Shown piece after piece: positions 15,722-22,091 of a stretch of 23,400 bases of DNA; position 1 is the first letter of the stretch; the number at the start of each line of letters is the position of its first letter. The DNA is from Euryarchaeota archaeon UBA242 (GTDB taxonomy: Archaea > Thermoplasmatota > Poseidoniia > Poseidoniales > Poseidoniaceae): NCBI GenBank assembly GCA_002499015.1, contig DAJY01000043.1:1-23400 (forward strand), given 5' to 3'. Under the pieces are notes generated by a model. The model made no database searches. It had not been told where the DNA came from and saw only the letters and a list, made by a program, of their open reading frames with translations. Position numbers and translations under genes: made by a program.

Positions 15722-16021
15722 ATGTCTAAACGAAAACACAACGCCTTAAAACGCCGTGTTGTTCGTTTATTGTCCGATTGGAAAGACCCACACCAATCGG
15801 TTGGCTTGACACAATCAGATATAATTCAAGCAATAGATATCGCGGAAGATGGTGAAACTAATCTCACAATAAAACCATCACGACCACATTGCCCTTGCTG
15901 CCTTTTGGATTTAGATTCTTTACGCAAGAAGATTTGTGAAGTGAAGGGTGTGACTTTTGTACAATTCACTATTGTCGATGTACCCGCTTCTGAACGCTGG
16001 ACTAGGATACTGAATCGCTAA
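15722..16021 (+). CDS. DUF59/MIP18-like small protein
   Basis: This 99-residue protein resembles the DUF59 (MIP18/PaaD/SufT) fold used in iron-sulfur cluster assembly. The parallels are RVVRLLSDWKDP at the position of the family's 'DPE' helix, a TNLTIKPSRPHCPCC strand with cysteines where the family has 'TxPGCP', then a helix, KGVTFVQFTIVDVP and a final W with RIL. The usual 'PELG.sIvDLGLv' motif is degenerate, so a true cluster-assembly role is uncertain. It is eight bases after xseB, with AAGGGT before the ATG, suggesting one transcript. The end overlaps the convergent minus-strand gene by 20 bases. Confidence 0.6.
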   Translation: MSKRKHNALKRRVVRLLSDWKDPHQSVGLTQSDIIQAIDIAEDGETNLTIKPSRPHCPCCLLDLDSLRKKICEVKGVTFVQFTIVDVPASERWTRILNR

Positions 16022-16820
16022 TTGAATTACGCCTACTTAGCACAATAAATGCTGGTATTGACCAACCAATTACTGCGACAAGCCATGCGATGATGGAGCC
16101 GATTAACACCCCAAATTCAGGTAATGACCAGATACTGACTATCGCATAAACTGCGACACTTGCACCTCCTAACATCATCGGTCCTGCAGCACCACGAGGG
16201 ACTGTTGGCCCTTGCGCCATCCATAATGCCACCATGCTGGTTAAGAAAATTGCAGGGAATACTGCCGCTATACCGGCGATTAATGGTTGACCTTGCCCCG
16301 ATAGCCAAACTGCAAAACCAATAGCGATCGCAGCGGCTAATCCCCTACATACCAAGACAAAAGGTGAAACTGTGTGTTTTCCTTTTGGTGTTTCTGTATT
16401 TTTCCAATTTATAATTACTGATAACAAGATCAGTAATAACAAACCAATAAATCCTAAATTAATTGCTAATAGGTTCTCGCCTAATGCAATAACTACGATT
16501 TTTAACATAATAATGGCACTAAAAGTCCAAATCAATAATGCTGAAATCGTGGTGATGGCTAGAGGTCTTTTTCTTTGTGAGAGATGAGGTGGAAGAATAA
16601 TCCATACGGTCAAAAAGAGACCATTGACAAGCATTCCGAGTGGAACTATTGCCATACTTTCAATCAATGCAGCCTCCCCTCCAACCATATACATTCCAGC
16701 AGCTGCAGGGACAATTGTTGAAGGGACTGTTCCTAATATGCCGCCGGTTAGCCCTCCCCACTTTTCTATAGCCACAGTCACTAGTGTGGCCACAATTCCT
16801 GCGAATAGGGCAGAAATCAA
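16002..16820 (-). CDS. Multi-pass membrane protein with internal repeat
   Basis: This 272-residue protein is almost entirely hydrophobic, with about eight or nine membrane segments, and is not recognised by name. Two halves look related: WGGLTGGILGTVPSTIVPAA near the N-terminus and PLIAGIAAVFPAIFLTSMVA after the middle. Both have Gly, Pro and small residues inside the segment, a pattern typical of transporters formed by duplication. A short soluble loop (WKNTETPKGKHTVSP) separates the halves. The start is unclear. The annotated TTG is 21 bases after a strong GGTGGTGAT site (16842-16850), which is too far. A CTG at 16835 or ATT at 16838 would be correctly spaced and add five or six residues. 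It overlaps the convergent upstream gene by 20 bases. Confidence 0.72.
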   Translation of the reverse strand: MISALFAGIVATLVTVAIEKWGGLTGGILGTVPSTIVPAAAGMYMVGGEAALIESMAIVPLGMLVNGLFLTVWIILPPHLSQRKRPLAITTISALLIWTFSAIIMLKIVVIALGENLLAINLGFIGLLLLILLSVIINWKNTETPKGKHTVSPFVLVCRGLAAAIAIGFAVWLSGQGQPLIAGIAAVFPAIFLTSMVALWMAQGPTVPRGAAGPMMLGGASVAVYAIVSIWSLPEFGVLIGSIIAWLVAVIGWSIPAFIVLSRRNSISDSVS

Positions 16821-16841
16821 AACAGATGGACCCAGAATAAA

Positions 16842-16850
16842 ATCACCACC
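16842..16850 (-). promoter_or_regulatory. Strong ribosome binding site before the membrane protein
   Basis: The minus strand reads GGTGGTGAT here. No ATG, GTG or TTG lies at the normal distance in the membrane-protein frame. CTG at 16835 (six-base gap) and ATT at 16838 (three-base gap) do, so the gene may use a rare start codon. Confidence 0.5.
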
Positions 16851-16873
16851 TAAATTACATCTGTAAAATCATT

Positions 16874-17212
16874 TCAAAGATATCGATTCAAGCGATTTGT
16901 TAGACGAGGTATATTTCCGCCAGCCCATTCTTTGACTCTTTCACCATCAAGATATATTGCATTATATGGTAAGACATCAACTTCTGAAACCCAAGGATGG
17001 GCGATTTTGAAACGTCCAAGGCCAGGGGTATCGAGAATTAGTTTTCCAAATCTTGCCCCTTCGGGTGATTGGCCAGAATCAAACCATTGTTGTAAATCTA
17101 AAGTCCACTGTTCGCAAGCGGCACAGCCGTTTTTGCCAAGTACTAATACTACTAGAGGAGCAGAAAGAAAATCTTCCCAATCATCTCTACCGAGAAGTTC
17201 TAATTTAGCCAA
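16874..17212 (-). CDS. Thioredoxin-like protein (CAAC motif)
   Basis: This 112-residue protein has a thioredoxin-like arrangement: a strand VVLVLGKNGCAACEQW with a CxxC active site (CAAC) at the start of a helix, then a longer strand ARFGKLILDTPG, and a late WVSEVDVLPYNAIYLDGERV with the Pro preceding a strand, where thioredoxins hold cis-proline. It lacks the WCGPC of true thioredoxins, so its redox partner is unknown. The TTG at 17212 is preferred over the GTG at 17221: that GTG is part of an AGGTGA ribosome binding site, five bases before the TTG, and the decayed paralog at 1050-1347 keeps the same eleven codons before the conserved Trp. It follows the peroxiredoxin by 31 bases and may reduce it (inference). 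Confidence 0.82.
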   Translation of the reverse strand: MAKLELLGRDDWEDFLSAPLVVLVLGKNGCAACEQWTLDLQQWFDSGQSPEGARFGKLILDTPGLGRFKIAHPWVSEVDVLPYNAIYLDGERVKEWAGGNIPRLTNRLNRYL

Positions 17213-17243
17213 TGGATTCACCTATTACGAATGATATGAAAAA

Positions 17244-17771
17244 TCAAGCAGCGAAGTTGTCGCCTTTCTTCCAGTTTGCACCACAAAGTCCGCCAACCAT
17301 TGTTGCTTGGCAGGTGCGTAGTACCTCTGAAGGTGATCTTCCAGCGCCCATATTGTTAATTGACCACATCTGAACCTTACCTTCATCATCAACCAAAACA
17401 CAGCCACGGAATCCAACGCCCAAAGCATCGTTCATCATTCCGAATCCATTTGTAACTTGATGTGTAGTATCTGCAAGAACTATATGAGAAACTCCTTGTG
17501 GGAAAATCTCTTTGTCAGCAAACCATGCAGAGTGTGAGAAGTATGAATCAGTAGAGCAACCGATAACTTCGATTCCATCGTCAGCAAACTCATCCTTTAG
17601 AGCTTCAAAACCAACAATTTCTGTTGGGCAGATAGTGGTGAAATCAAATGGGTACCAATAAATTAGATGCCACTTTCCTACACAGTCTGTAGAAGAAACG
17701 ACTTTCTTTTCTCCATTTACGCATGCAATTGTTTTCCATTCAGGAGCCGGCTTTCCAATCATATTTTCCAT
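17244..17771 (-). CDS. Peroxiredoxin (AhpC/TSA, typical 2-Cys type)
   Basis: This 175-residue enzyme reduces hydrogen peroxide and organic peroxides. The peroxidatic Cys48 lies in PFDFTTICPTE, with the conserved Pro and Thr before it. A resolving Cys163 lies in GGLCGANWKKGD, corresponding to the 'VCPANW' motif. The fold marker EVIGCSTDSYFSH and the catalytic Arg in FRG are present. The C-terminal tail is short and lacks the 'YF' helix of peroxide-sensitive forms, so it should resist overoxidation (inference). Its likely reductant is the thioredoxin-like protein encoded immediately downstream. A TATA-like TGATATACT at 17807-17815 and a GAGGT close to the start suit a short-leader transcript. 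Confidence 0.95.
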   Translation of the reverse strand: MENMIGKPAPEWKTIACVNGEKKVVSSTDCVGKWHLIYWYPFDFTTICPTEIVGFEALKDEFADDGIEVIGCSTDSYFSHSAWFADKEIFPQGVSHIVLADTTHQVTNGFGMMNDALGVGFRGCVLVDDEGKVQMWSINNMGAGRSPSEVLRTCQATMVGGLCGANWKKGDNFAA

Positions 17772-17806
17772 GTATTATATACCTCAAACAAGGCTAAATG
17801 GCTCAA

Positions 17807-17815
17807 GTATATCAA
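17807..17815 (-). promoter_or_regulatory. Probable promoter of the peroxiredoxin-thioredoxin pair
   Basis: The minus strand has TGATATACT, an archaeal TATA-like element about 40 bases before the ATG at 17771. A start about 25 bases on would leave a leader of roughly 15 bases that still contains GAGGT. Confidence 0.4.
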
Positions 17816-17867
17816 TCACTGCATCAGGGCAACAAAACTGAAGAAATCGTTTCTAGCATACCTTGAA

Positions 17868-18047
17868 TCATTCCGATTCCAATAATAGTCGCTGCTGCCT
17901 TTTCCTGCGGGCCTCAAATTGATGTCTTAATTCAATTTCATCAAACTTTCTCTGTATTTTCCGCTTTAGAAACCAGATTATTATGGCTACAGCGACCACT
18001 AGAAAAGGAAGTATGATCCATTCTTCTAATCCCCATTCCTCAAACAT
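17868..18047 (-). CDS. 59-residue single-pass membrane protein
   Basis: A short frame of 59 codons ends in TGA at 17868-17870. It starts MFEEWGLEEW, has one hydrophobic segment at about residues 11-27 (IILPFLVVAVAIIIWF), then a very basic amphipathic tail (KRKIQRKFDEIELRHQ, then EARRKRQQR), so the tail should face the cytoplasm. The start is strongly supported: GAGGTGAA lies three bases upstream and overlaps the stop codon of the ferredoxin gene. It is the last member of a three-gene unit. Its function is unknown; a membrane tether for the ferredoxin or for a partner is possible (inference). The frame, the ribosome site and the coupling make a real gene likely. Confidence 0.8.
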   Translation of the reverse strand: MFEEWGLEEWIILPFLVVAVAIIIWFLKRKIQRKFDEIELRHQFEARRKRQQRLLLESE

Positions 18048-18050
18048 TAT

Positions 18051-18058
18051 TTCACCTC
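18051..18058 (-). promoter_or_regulatory. Ribosome binding site overlapping the ferredoxin stop
   Basis: On the minus strand GAGGTGAA starts inside the ferredoxin TGA (18059-18057) and is followed by ATA and the ATG at 18047. The stop codon thus provides part of the binding site for the next gene. Confidence 0.65.
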
Positions 18059-18401
18059 AAATCGGCGGTCTTAAATCGATATCAACATCGCCTCTCGGCA
18101 ATCCAATACAGCCTAATATTGCACCTTCATCAACTAAAAAATCATCTAAACCAGGTGGAAGAGGCGATGGTAATGGAACCTCGCCCATCAGCAATGTGAC
18201 CATGCATGAACCACAAGTTCCAGATTTACAATTTGTTGGAATCTCAACTCCAGCTTCAATCGCATGTTCAACCAATGTTTTCCCTTCGACGTATGGAGTC
18301 TGACCCATCAAGTGAATTCCGCGTAAGAATCTAATCACTGGGTCGCCTTCATAATCAAGTGTGCCAAAACCCACTTCTGCTGATACTGTCCCTGCGGACA
18401 T
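18057..18401 (-). CDS. 2Fe-2S ferredoxin (plant-type fold)
   Basis: This 114-residue electron carrier has the plant/cyanobacterial-type cluster motif: Cys58, Cys63 and Cys66 (CKSGTCGSC) and Cys98 (LGCIG), with the spacing x4, x2 and x31. EGKTLVEHAIEAGVEIP before the motif is the usual helix that precedes the cluster loop. The N-terminal 30 residues are an extension of unknown role. It sits nine bases after the stop of the upstream zinc-ribbon gene and is followed by the small membrane protein with a one-codon-scale gap. The ribosome site GAGGTGGA overlaps the upstream stop. Nearby partners that use it cannot be named. Confidence 0.92.
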   Translation of the reverse strand: MSAGTVSAEVGFGTLDYEGDPVIRFLRGIHLMGQTPYVEGKTLVEHAIEAGVEIPTNCKSGTCGSCMVTLLMGEVPLPSPLPPGLDDFLVDEGAILGCIGLPRGDVDIDLRPPI

Positions 18402-18404
18402 AAA

Positions 18405-18412
18405 TCCACCTC
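18405..18412 (-). promoter_or_regulatory. Ribosome binding site overlapping the upstream stop
   Basis: On the minus strand the TGA that ends the 363-residue gene (18413-18411) opens GAGGTGGA, three bases before the ferredoxin ATG. Same design as the next junction. Confidence 0.65.
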
Positions 18413-19502
18413 AACGAACATCCTTATGGCGAGTCCAACGGCCAGTCTGCTTATTGAAGAACAATCCAGCCTTCTTCATCCATTTGTTGAACTTAGTTGC
18501 ACCTGCACCAGTCCTGAGAATGAAATCTTCTCGGTCTTCTTGTGCTTGGATGTAATTCTTAGCATCGAGTTTCTCGTCAATCCAATTATTAATTTCCATT
18601 AATCCGCCAACGAGTTCGCTCGCTTCAATCGCCTTAGATATCTCATCTGCGGAGGCACCGGTCTCTTCCAAATCTTGCATGATTTGTCTGTTAAATGAAC
18701 TAAAGTCCAAACTTGCCGGCTTTGGAGGTACTGGATTACGTGGTCCTGCTTCTTCATTGATAATGATTCTCGTTCCATTGGAGAGTCTGTCCTCTACCAT
18801 TGCGGCCAAAACTGGGACGAAACTTGTTTCACATTCCCAACAGATTAAAGCCCATTCTTCCATTCTCTCAGTGTCTCTAGATTGCCGAGGATCCATCTCA
18901 TCACCACATTCTAAGCATGCGTGGAAAATCAAACCAGGAACGTGATTGCGGCGGAAATCTACAATGTCTTGAGGTGTCCCTTCCAAATCAAGCATTTCAT
19001 GATCTCTTGCAGCCTCTAGACCTCTTGTTTCTAATTGGTCACGGATTTTGACTTTCTGGTCTTTCTTATCCTCGTCGAACAAGTTGTTTTCCAACTTTAC
19101 GATTAATTCAATTGTCTTACCAAGACGATTCATAACCAGTTTTTGTTCTCTAAATGCTTCGACCTTAGCAAGTTTAAGACGTTCCTTTTGTTCTGCTAAT
19201 TCGGTAAGAACATCCTTTCTCTCACGCTTGAATTTGATTTCCTCAATCTTTGTTTCTTGCTTCCTCTCCGGTGCAAGAACCTTGGACAGATATCTTTCTG
19301 CTCCATGCGATGTGTGGCCAGCGGTGATGATTTCAATAACACCTTGAGCGATGTCGGGCTTTAACCCATAATTCTCTACCAACATATCTTTGTCGATTTT
19401 CTTCAAATCACCGATTTTTAAGCCAGAATCGGCTAATGTCTGCGCTGTGGTATTGTCTATTCCACGGCGTAATAGTGCAAGATATGTGTCCTTCTTTGCC
19501 AT
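18411..19502 (-). CDS. HhH / coiled-coil / zinc-ribbon protein of unknown function
   Basis: This 363-residue protein is not recognised. Residues about 8-60 read like a helix-hairpin-helix or SAM-like bundle (LLRRGIDNTTAQTLADSGL, then KIDKDMLVENYGLKPDIAQG). Residues about 80-165 are highly charged and helical, with a likely coiled coil (RERKDVLTELAEQKERLK). A zinc ribbon follows, with Cys196/Cys199 (CLECG) and Cys221/Cys224 (CWEC). The C-terminal part is helical and ends in a basic WMKKAGLFFNKQTGRWTRHK, which could bind nucleic acid. The combination suggests a DNA- or RNA-associated protein (inference). A strong GGAGGAGAT site lies just upstream of the ATG. It heads the ferredoxin unit and is divergent from the gene at 19690. 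Confidence 0.78.
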   Translation of the reverse strand: MAKKDTYLALLRRGIDNTTAQTLADSGLKIGDLKKIDKDMLVENYGLKPDIAQGVIEIITAGHTSHGAERYLSKVLAPERKQETKIEEIKFKRERKDVLTELAEQKERLKLAKVEAFREQKLVMNRLGKTIELIVKLENNLFDEDKKDQKVKIRDQLETRGLEAARDHEMLDLEGTPQDIVDFRRNHVPGLIFHACLECGDEMDPRQSRDTERMEEWALICWECETSFVPVLAAMVEDRLSNGTRIIINEEAGPRNPVPPKPASLDFSSFNRQIMQDLEETGASADEISKAIEASELVGGLMEINNWIDEKLDAKNYIQAQEDREDFILRTGAGATKFNKWMKKAGLFFNKQTGRWTRHKDVR

Positions 19503-19505
19503 AAC

Positions 19506-19514
19506 ATCTCCTCC
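19506..19514 (-). promoter_or_regulatory. Strong ribosome binding site before the HhH/zinc-ribbon gene
   Basis: The minus strand reads GGAGGAGAT, three bases before the ATG at 19502, close to the ideal archaeal site. The gene is first in its unit, so this operon has a true leader. Confidence 0.6.
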
Positions 19515-19611
19515 GACAGGTCAAGCGGAAGGGTCGCTCTTATCAAAACCCTTCTTCTTGATAGATTATTGATTTCAACAATATTTGAACCTTTGAACTG
19601 ATAATTCCCTG

Positions 19612-19661
19612 CTATTTTTATGATTACTGAGGGATAATTCAACAATAACAACCACATTGTT
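19612..19661 (+). promoter_or_regulatory. Promoter region and inverted repeat before the histone-fold-like gene
   Basis: CTATTTTTAT at 19612-19621 is a TATA-like element. An inverted repeat AACAAT (19641-19646) and ATTGTT (19656-19661) overlaps the expected start point about 25 bases on. A repressor bound there would block transcription (inference). The rest of the 187-base divergent gap shows nothing else. Confidence 0.35.
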
Positions 19662-19689
19662 CAAGGTATACCTGCGGGGACAGTCCAAT

Positions 19690-20484
19690 ATGCCAGCCAA
19701 GCCATACTCGTCGGGACACATTGGTGCGGTTGCAAGCAATTTTACTGACATGAGGTTATCCGGTGATGTCAAACAAACTTTGGTTGAACTTTCATGTTAT
19801 GAAATCGCTCGTATCGTCCCCCTAATGGAATCAGAAACATTGACTCAAGACCCTGAAAGGAAAACATTAGATGACCCAAAACGAACACGCTTGAATTACA
19901 ATAGAACTCGGGAATTAATGATTGAACAGTTAGTGAGTATCGAATCTGTAGGTTCGGCTGCTGTTCAGGCGGGTATAGAACAGGTTGAGGGCCATCTATC
20001 AATTCTGATAAAGCACGCAGAGGCTGCGGCTGCAAAGGACCGTGTAGCAACAATAAAATCACGACATTTAGAAATTGCAATTTCCGGCCTAGGACTTAGT
20101 GAAGAAGAATCAGACTCAATTGTAATTACTCCTCAGATTGAAACAGAAGAATTTACAATATCACAGGGTGGTGGTGTTTTGACTCATTCCTCTTTGATGG
20201 CGTTAGCAAAAACACATGCTAGAATGCCTGTTACCAATGATGCGGTAGATGAATTGATTGACACATACTACATGGTCATTGAAGATTTAGAATCAAAGAT
20301 AAGAAAGCATGCCCAATTAGGTGGTAATCCGGTTCAATTCATTGAATCGATTAATCAGATGAGAACTTTGATGTCTTTGGGTTGGATGAGGAATATGCTA
20401 GCCAAAGCATCATATGTGGCTCGTGAAGCAGGATTGAAGCGGATCGATGTAGAACAAATTGTCCAGATAGACCCGTTTGAGTGA
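19690..20484 (+). CDS. Possible tandem histone-fold protein
   Basis: This 264-residue protein is not recognised by name. Residues about 87-132 carry a long helix (AAVQAGIEQVEGHLSILIKH), then AEAAAAKDRVATIKSRHLEI, which resembles helix 2, loop 2 and helix 3 of archaeal histones ('...lAkhAgRkTikaeDIela'). Residues about 164-262 repeat this with a first short helix (SSLMALAKTHA), MPVTNDAVDELIDTYYMVIE, an insert, and then AKASYVAREAGLKRIDVEQI. Each half ends in the 'R-[TI]-x-x-x-[HD]-[LV]-E' pattern. That suggests two histone folds in one chain, possibly a chromatin or TAF-like factor. The evidence is pattern only. The ATG at 19690 is used; a TTG at 19657 would add eleven residues. It ends one base before the convergent zinc-finger gene. 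Confidence 0.6.
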   Translation: MPAKPYSSGHIGAVASNFTDMRLSGDVKQTLVELSCYEIARIVPLMESETLTQDPERKTLDDPKRTRLNYNRTRELMIEQLVSIESVGSAAVQAGIEQVEGHLSILIKHAEAAAAKDRVATIKSRHLEIAISGLGLSEEESDSIVITPQIETEEFTISQGGGVLTHSSLMALAKTHARMPVTNDAVDELIDTYYMVIEDLESKIRKHAQLGGNPVQFIESINQMRTLMSLGWMRNMLAKASYVAREAGLKRIDVEQIVQIDPFE

Positions 20485-20485
20485 A

Positions 20486-20752
20486 TTATTCTGTTAATCC
20501 GTCTTCTCTGTCCATTTCTTGCGAGATTTCCCAAGAATGGAGACACTCATGCCCTCCGAGGAAGCCACCGGCCTCTCTACTAGGTCCAATGAATTCTGCT
20601 CCACAGAATCTACAGAATACTTGTACAATTAATTCGTTCAAGTATGTTCCATTAATTGTCACACGTTTGATAATACGCTTGCCAACGTCAGACTCATCCC
20701 AATCTTGTTGCTTTTCTGTGAAATCATCATTCTCATCGATTGTTTTCCCCAT
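20486..20752 (-). CDS. Small zinc-finger protein
   Basis: This 88-residue protein holds Cys47 and Cys50 (CRFC), then His68, Cys70 and His72 (HECLH), a likely single zinc site of unusual CxxC-x17-HxCxH form. The N-terminal part is very acidic, and a strand-rich section (GKRIIKRVTINGTYLN) precedes the finger. The ATG at 20752 is preferred: it lies two bases after the peptidase stop and has GGAGTGGT upstream, overlapping the end of that gene. It is thus translated with the M24 peptidase. Function unknown. Confidence 0.68.
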   Translation of the reverse strand: MGKTIDENDDFTEKQQDWDESDVGKRIIKRVTINGTYLNELIVQVFCRFCGAEFIGPSREAGGFLGGHECLHSWEISQEMDREDGLTE

Positions 20753-20754
20753 TA

Positions 20755-22029
20755 TTACCACTCCGTGACCCATGGGATTGCTCTATCCGCTGTAATAGGA
20801 CGCATTCCATCTTCATCTCTTACCCAAGTATCTTCACTACCGATACTTCCATCAGAATATACTAATTTCGGCTCTATTGCCATAGTGCCACCAATTGGGA
20901 GCGGCCTATCAAAGCCTTCTGCAACCACTGGAGTTTCATCCAACTGTAATCCGACAGAATGGCCAAGGAATTTGCTCTGATCTGGACCCATTCCCATCAG
21001 GTGGTCTTGATGACCAAATTCATCTGCTAATGCAAGCCCTTGCCTCCATGCTTGCTGGCAGGTCTCACCTGAGCCCAAAACATCGACTACGGTGTCTTTG
21101 ACCGCCAATATATCTTCAAGTCGTGAATTCCATTTCTCATCTAAATGCCCCGCTACAAACATTCTGGTGGCATCAACAACATAGCCGCGATGAATATGTA
21201 ATAAATCAACTAGAACTGTTTCATTGGCCTTGATTTTGTTGAAACTACTACCCATACTGGAGAGGGGGTGTGCACCGACTCCACCTAATGCCGAATCAAA
21301 GAAAGATGGGATTCCTCCAGCCCGTCCAGCGATGATTACACCTCTATCGCATTGCATTGGAAAGCGGCGCATCTGTACCGAACCACCGTATCCTTCTGCG
21401 CGACTAACCGCCTCAGCTGCAGCAACTAGTTCTAATTCAGTAACTCCTTCAGCACCAACTTCTGCAACTGCATCAAACATTTTTAATTGTATTACTGCAC
21501 CTGCTTCTAACATTTCAATCTCCCATGTAGACTTGATTTCTCTTTGCCCATGAATCAATTCTGTTATGTCAGGGCATTGCCCGAATAGAGATAATTTCTC
21601 ATTGAAAAACATGTAGATCGAAGCCGGTATTTCTCCATGTTGTAAACCGATTGACCCTTGAGCCCCCATGTCCTTTAGGTGCTGGGCGAATCCTTGCATC
21701 GAAGGAAAAGAACAGACATTGAGTGGTGCATCATCGCCACCTGCTTCGAAAATAGCTCTCCTCAATGAACGGCGGACAAAGAAAGTTGGACCATCTCCGC
21801 CCAATTCACAAGTTGCAGCGGTTCCTTTGGCCGGTACGAAAAGTGAGCCATTTTGTCTGCCACCCGCATAATAATACAAATCGACCGGGTGTTGAATGAT
21901 TGCTCCACCGATGCCGGCTTCGGCCAAAAGAGACGATAGAAGGGTTAGGCGGGCCTCCAACTCGGATACAGGTACGCGCCAATCTTCGCCCTCTGGGCCA
22001 ACGATATCGGCTTCCGACCAAGTTGTCAT
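20755..22029 (-). CDS. M24 family metallopeptidase (Xaa-Pro aminopeptidase-like)
   Basis: This 424-residue protein has the pita-bread fold of M24 peptidases. The N-terminal creatinase-like domain (about 1-165) is followed by the catalytic domain with the five metal ligands: two Asp in VDLLHIHRGYVVDATRMF, His in FLGHSVGLQLDE, Glu in MAIEPKLV and Glu in GSEDTWVR. A complete dinuclear site argues for real peptidase activity, probably removing residues before proline, though creatinase-like or other C-N hydrolase roles cannot be excluded. It has no signal peptide and should act in the cytoplasm. It is followed at once by a small zinc-finger gene. The ATG at 22029 has no ribosome binding site, so the transcript may be leaderless. 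Confidence 0.9.
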   Translation of the reverse strand: MTTWSEADIVGPEGEDWRVPVSELEARLTLLSSLLAEAGIGGAIIQHPVDLYYYAGGRQNGSLFVPAKGTAATCELGGDGPTFFVRRSLRRAIFEAGGDDAPLNVCSFPSMQGFAQHLKDMGAQGSIGLQHGEIPASIYMFFNEKLSLFGQCPDITELIHGQREIKSTWEIEMLEAGAVIQLKMFDAVAEVGAEGVTELELVAAAEAVSRAEGYGGSVQMRRFPMQCDRGVIIAGRAGGIPSFFDSALGGVGAHPLSSMGSSFNKIKANETVLVDLLHIHRGYVVDATRMFVAGHLDEKWNSRLEDILAVKDTVVDVLGSGETCQQAWRQGLALADEFGHQDHLMGMGPDQSKFLGHSVGLQLDETPVVAEGFDRPLPIGGTMAIEPKLVYSDGSIGSEDTWVRDEDGMRPITADRAIPWVTEW

Positions 22030-22091
22030 CGTGTCATTGGGTGTGCCATCCGTTCAAAATGACTCCGCTTGAGAAAATGCTCAAAAACGAC

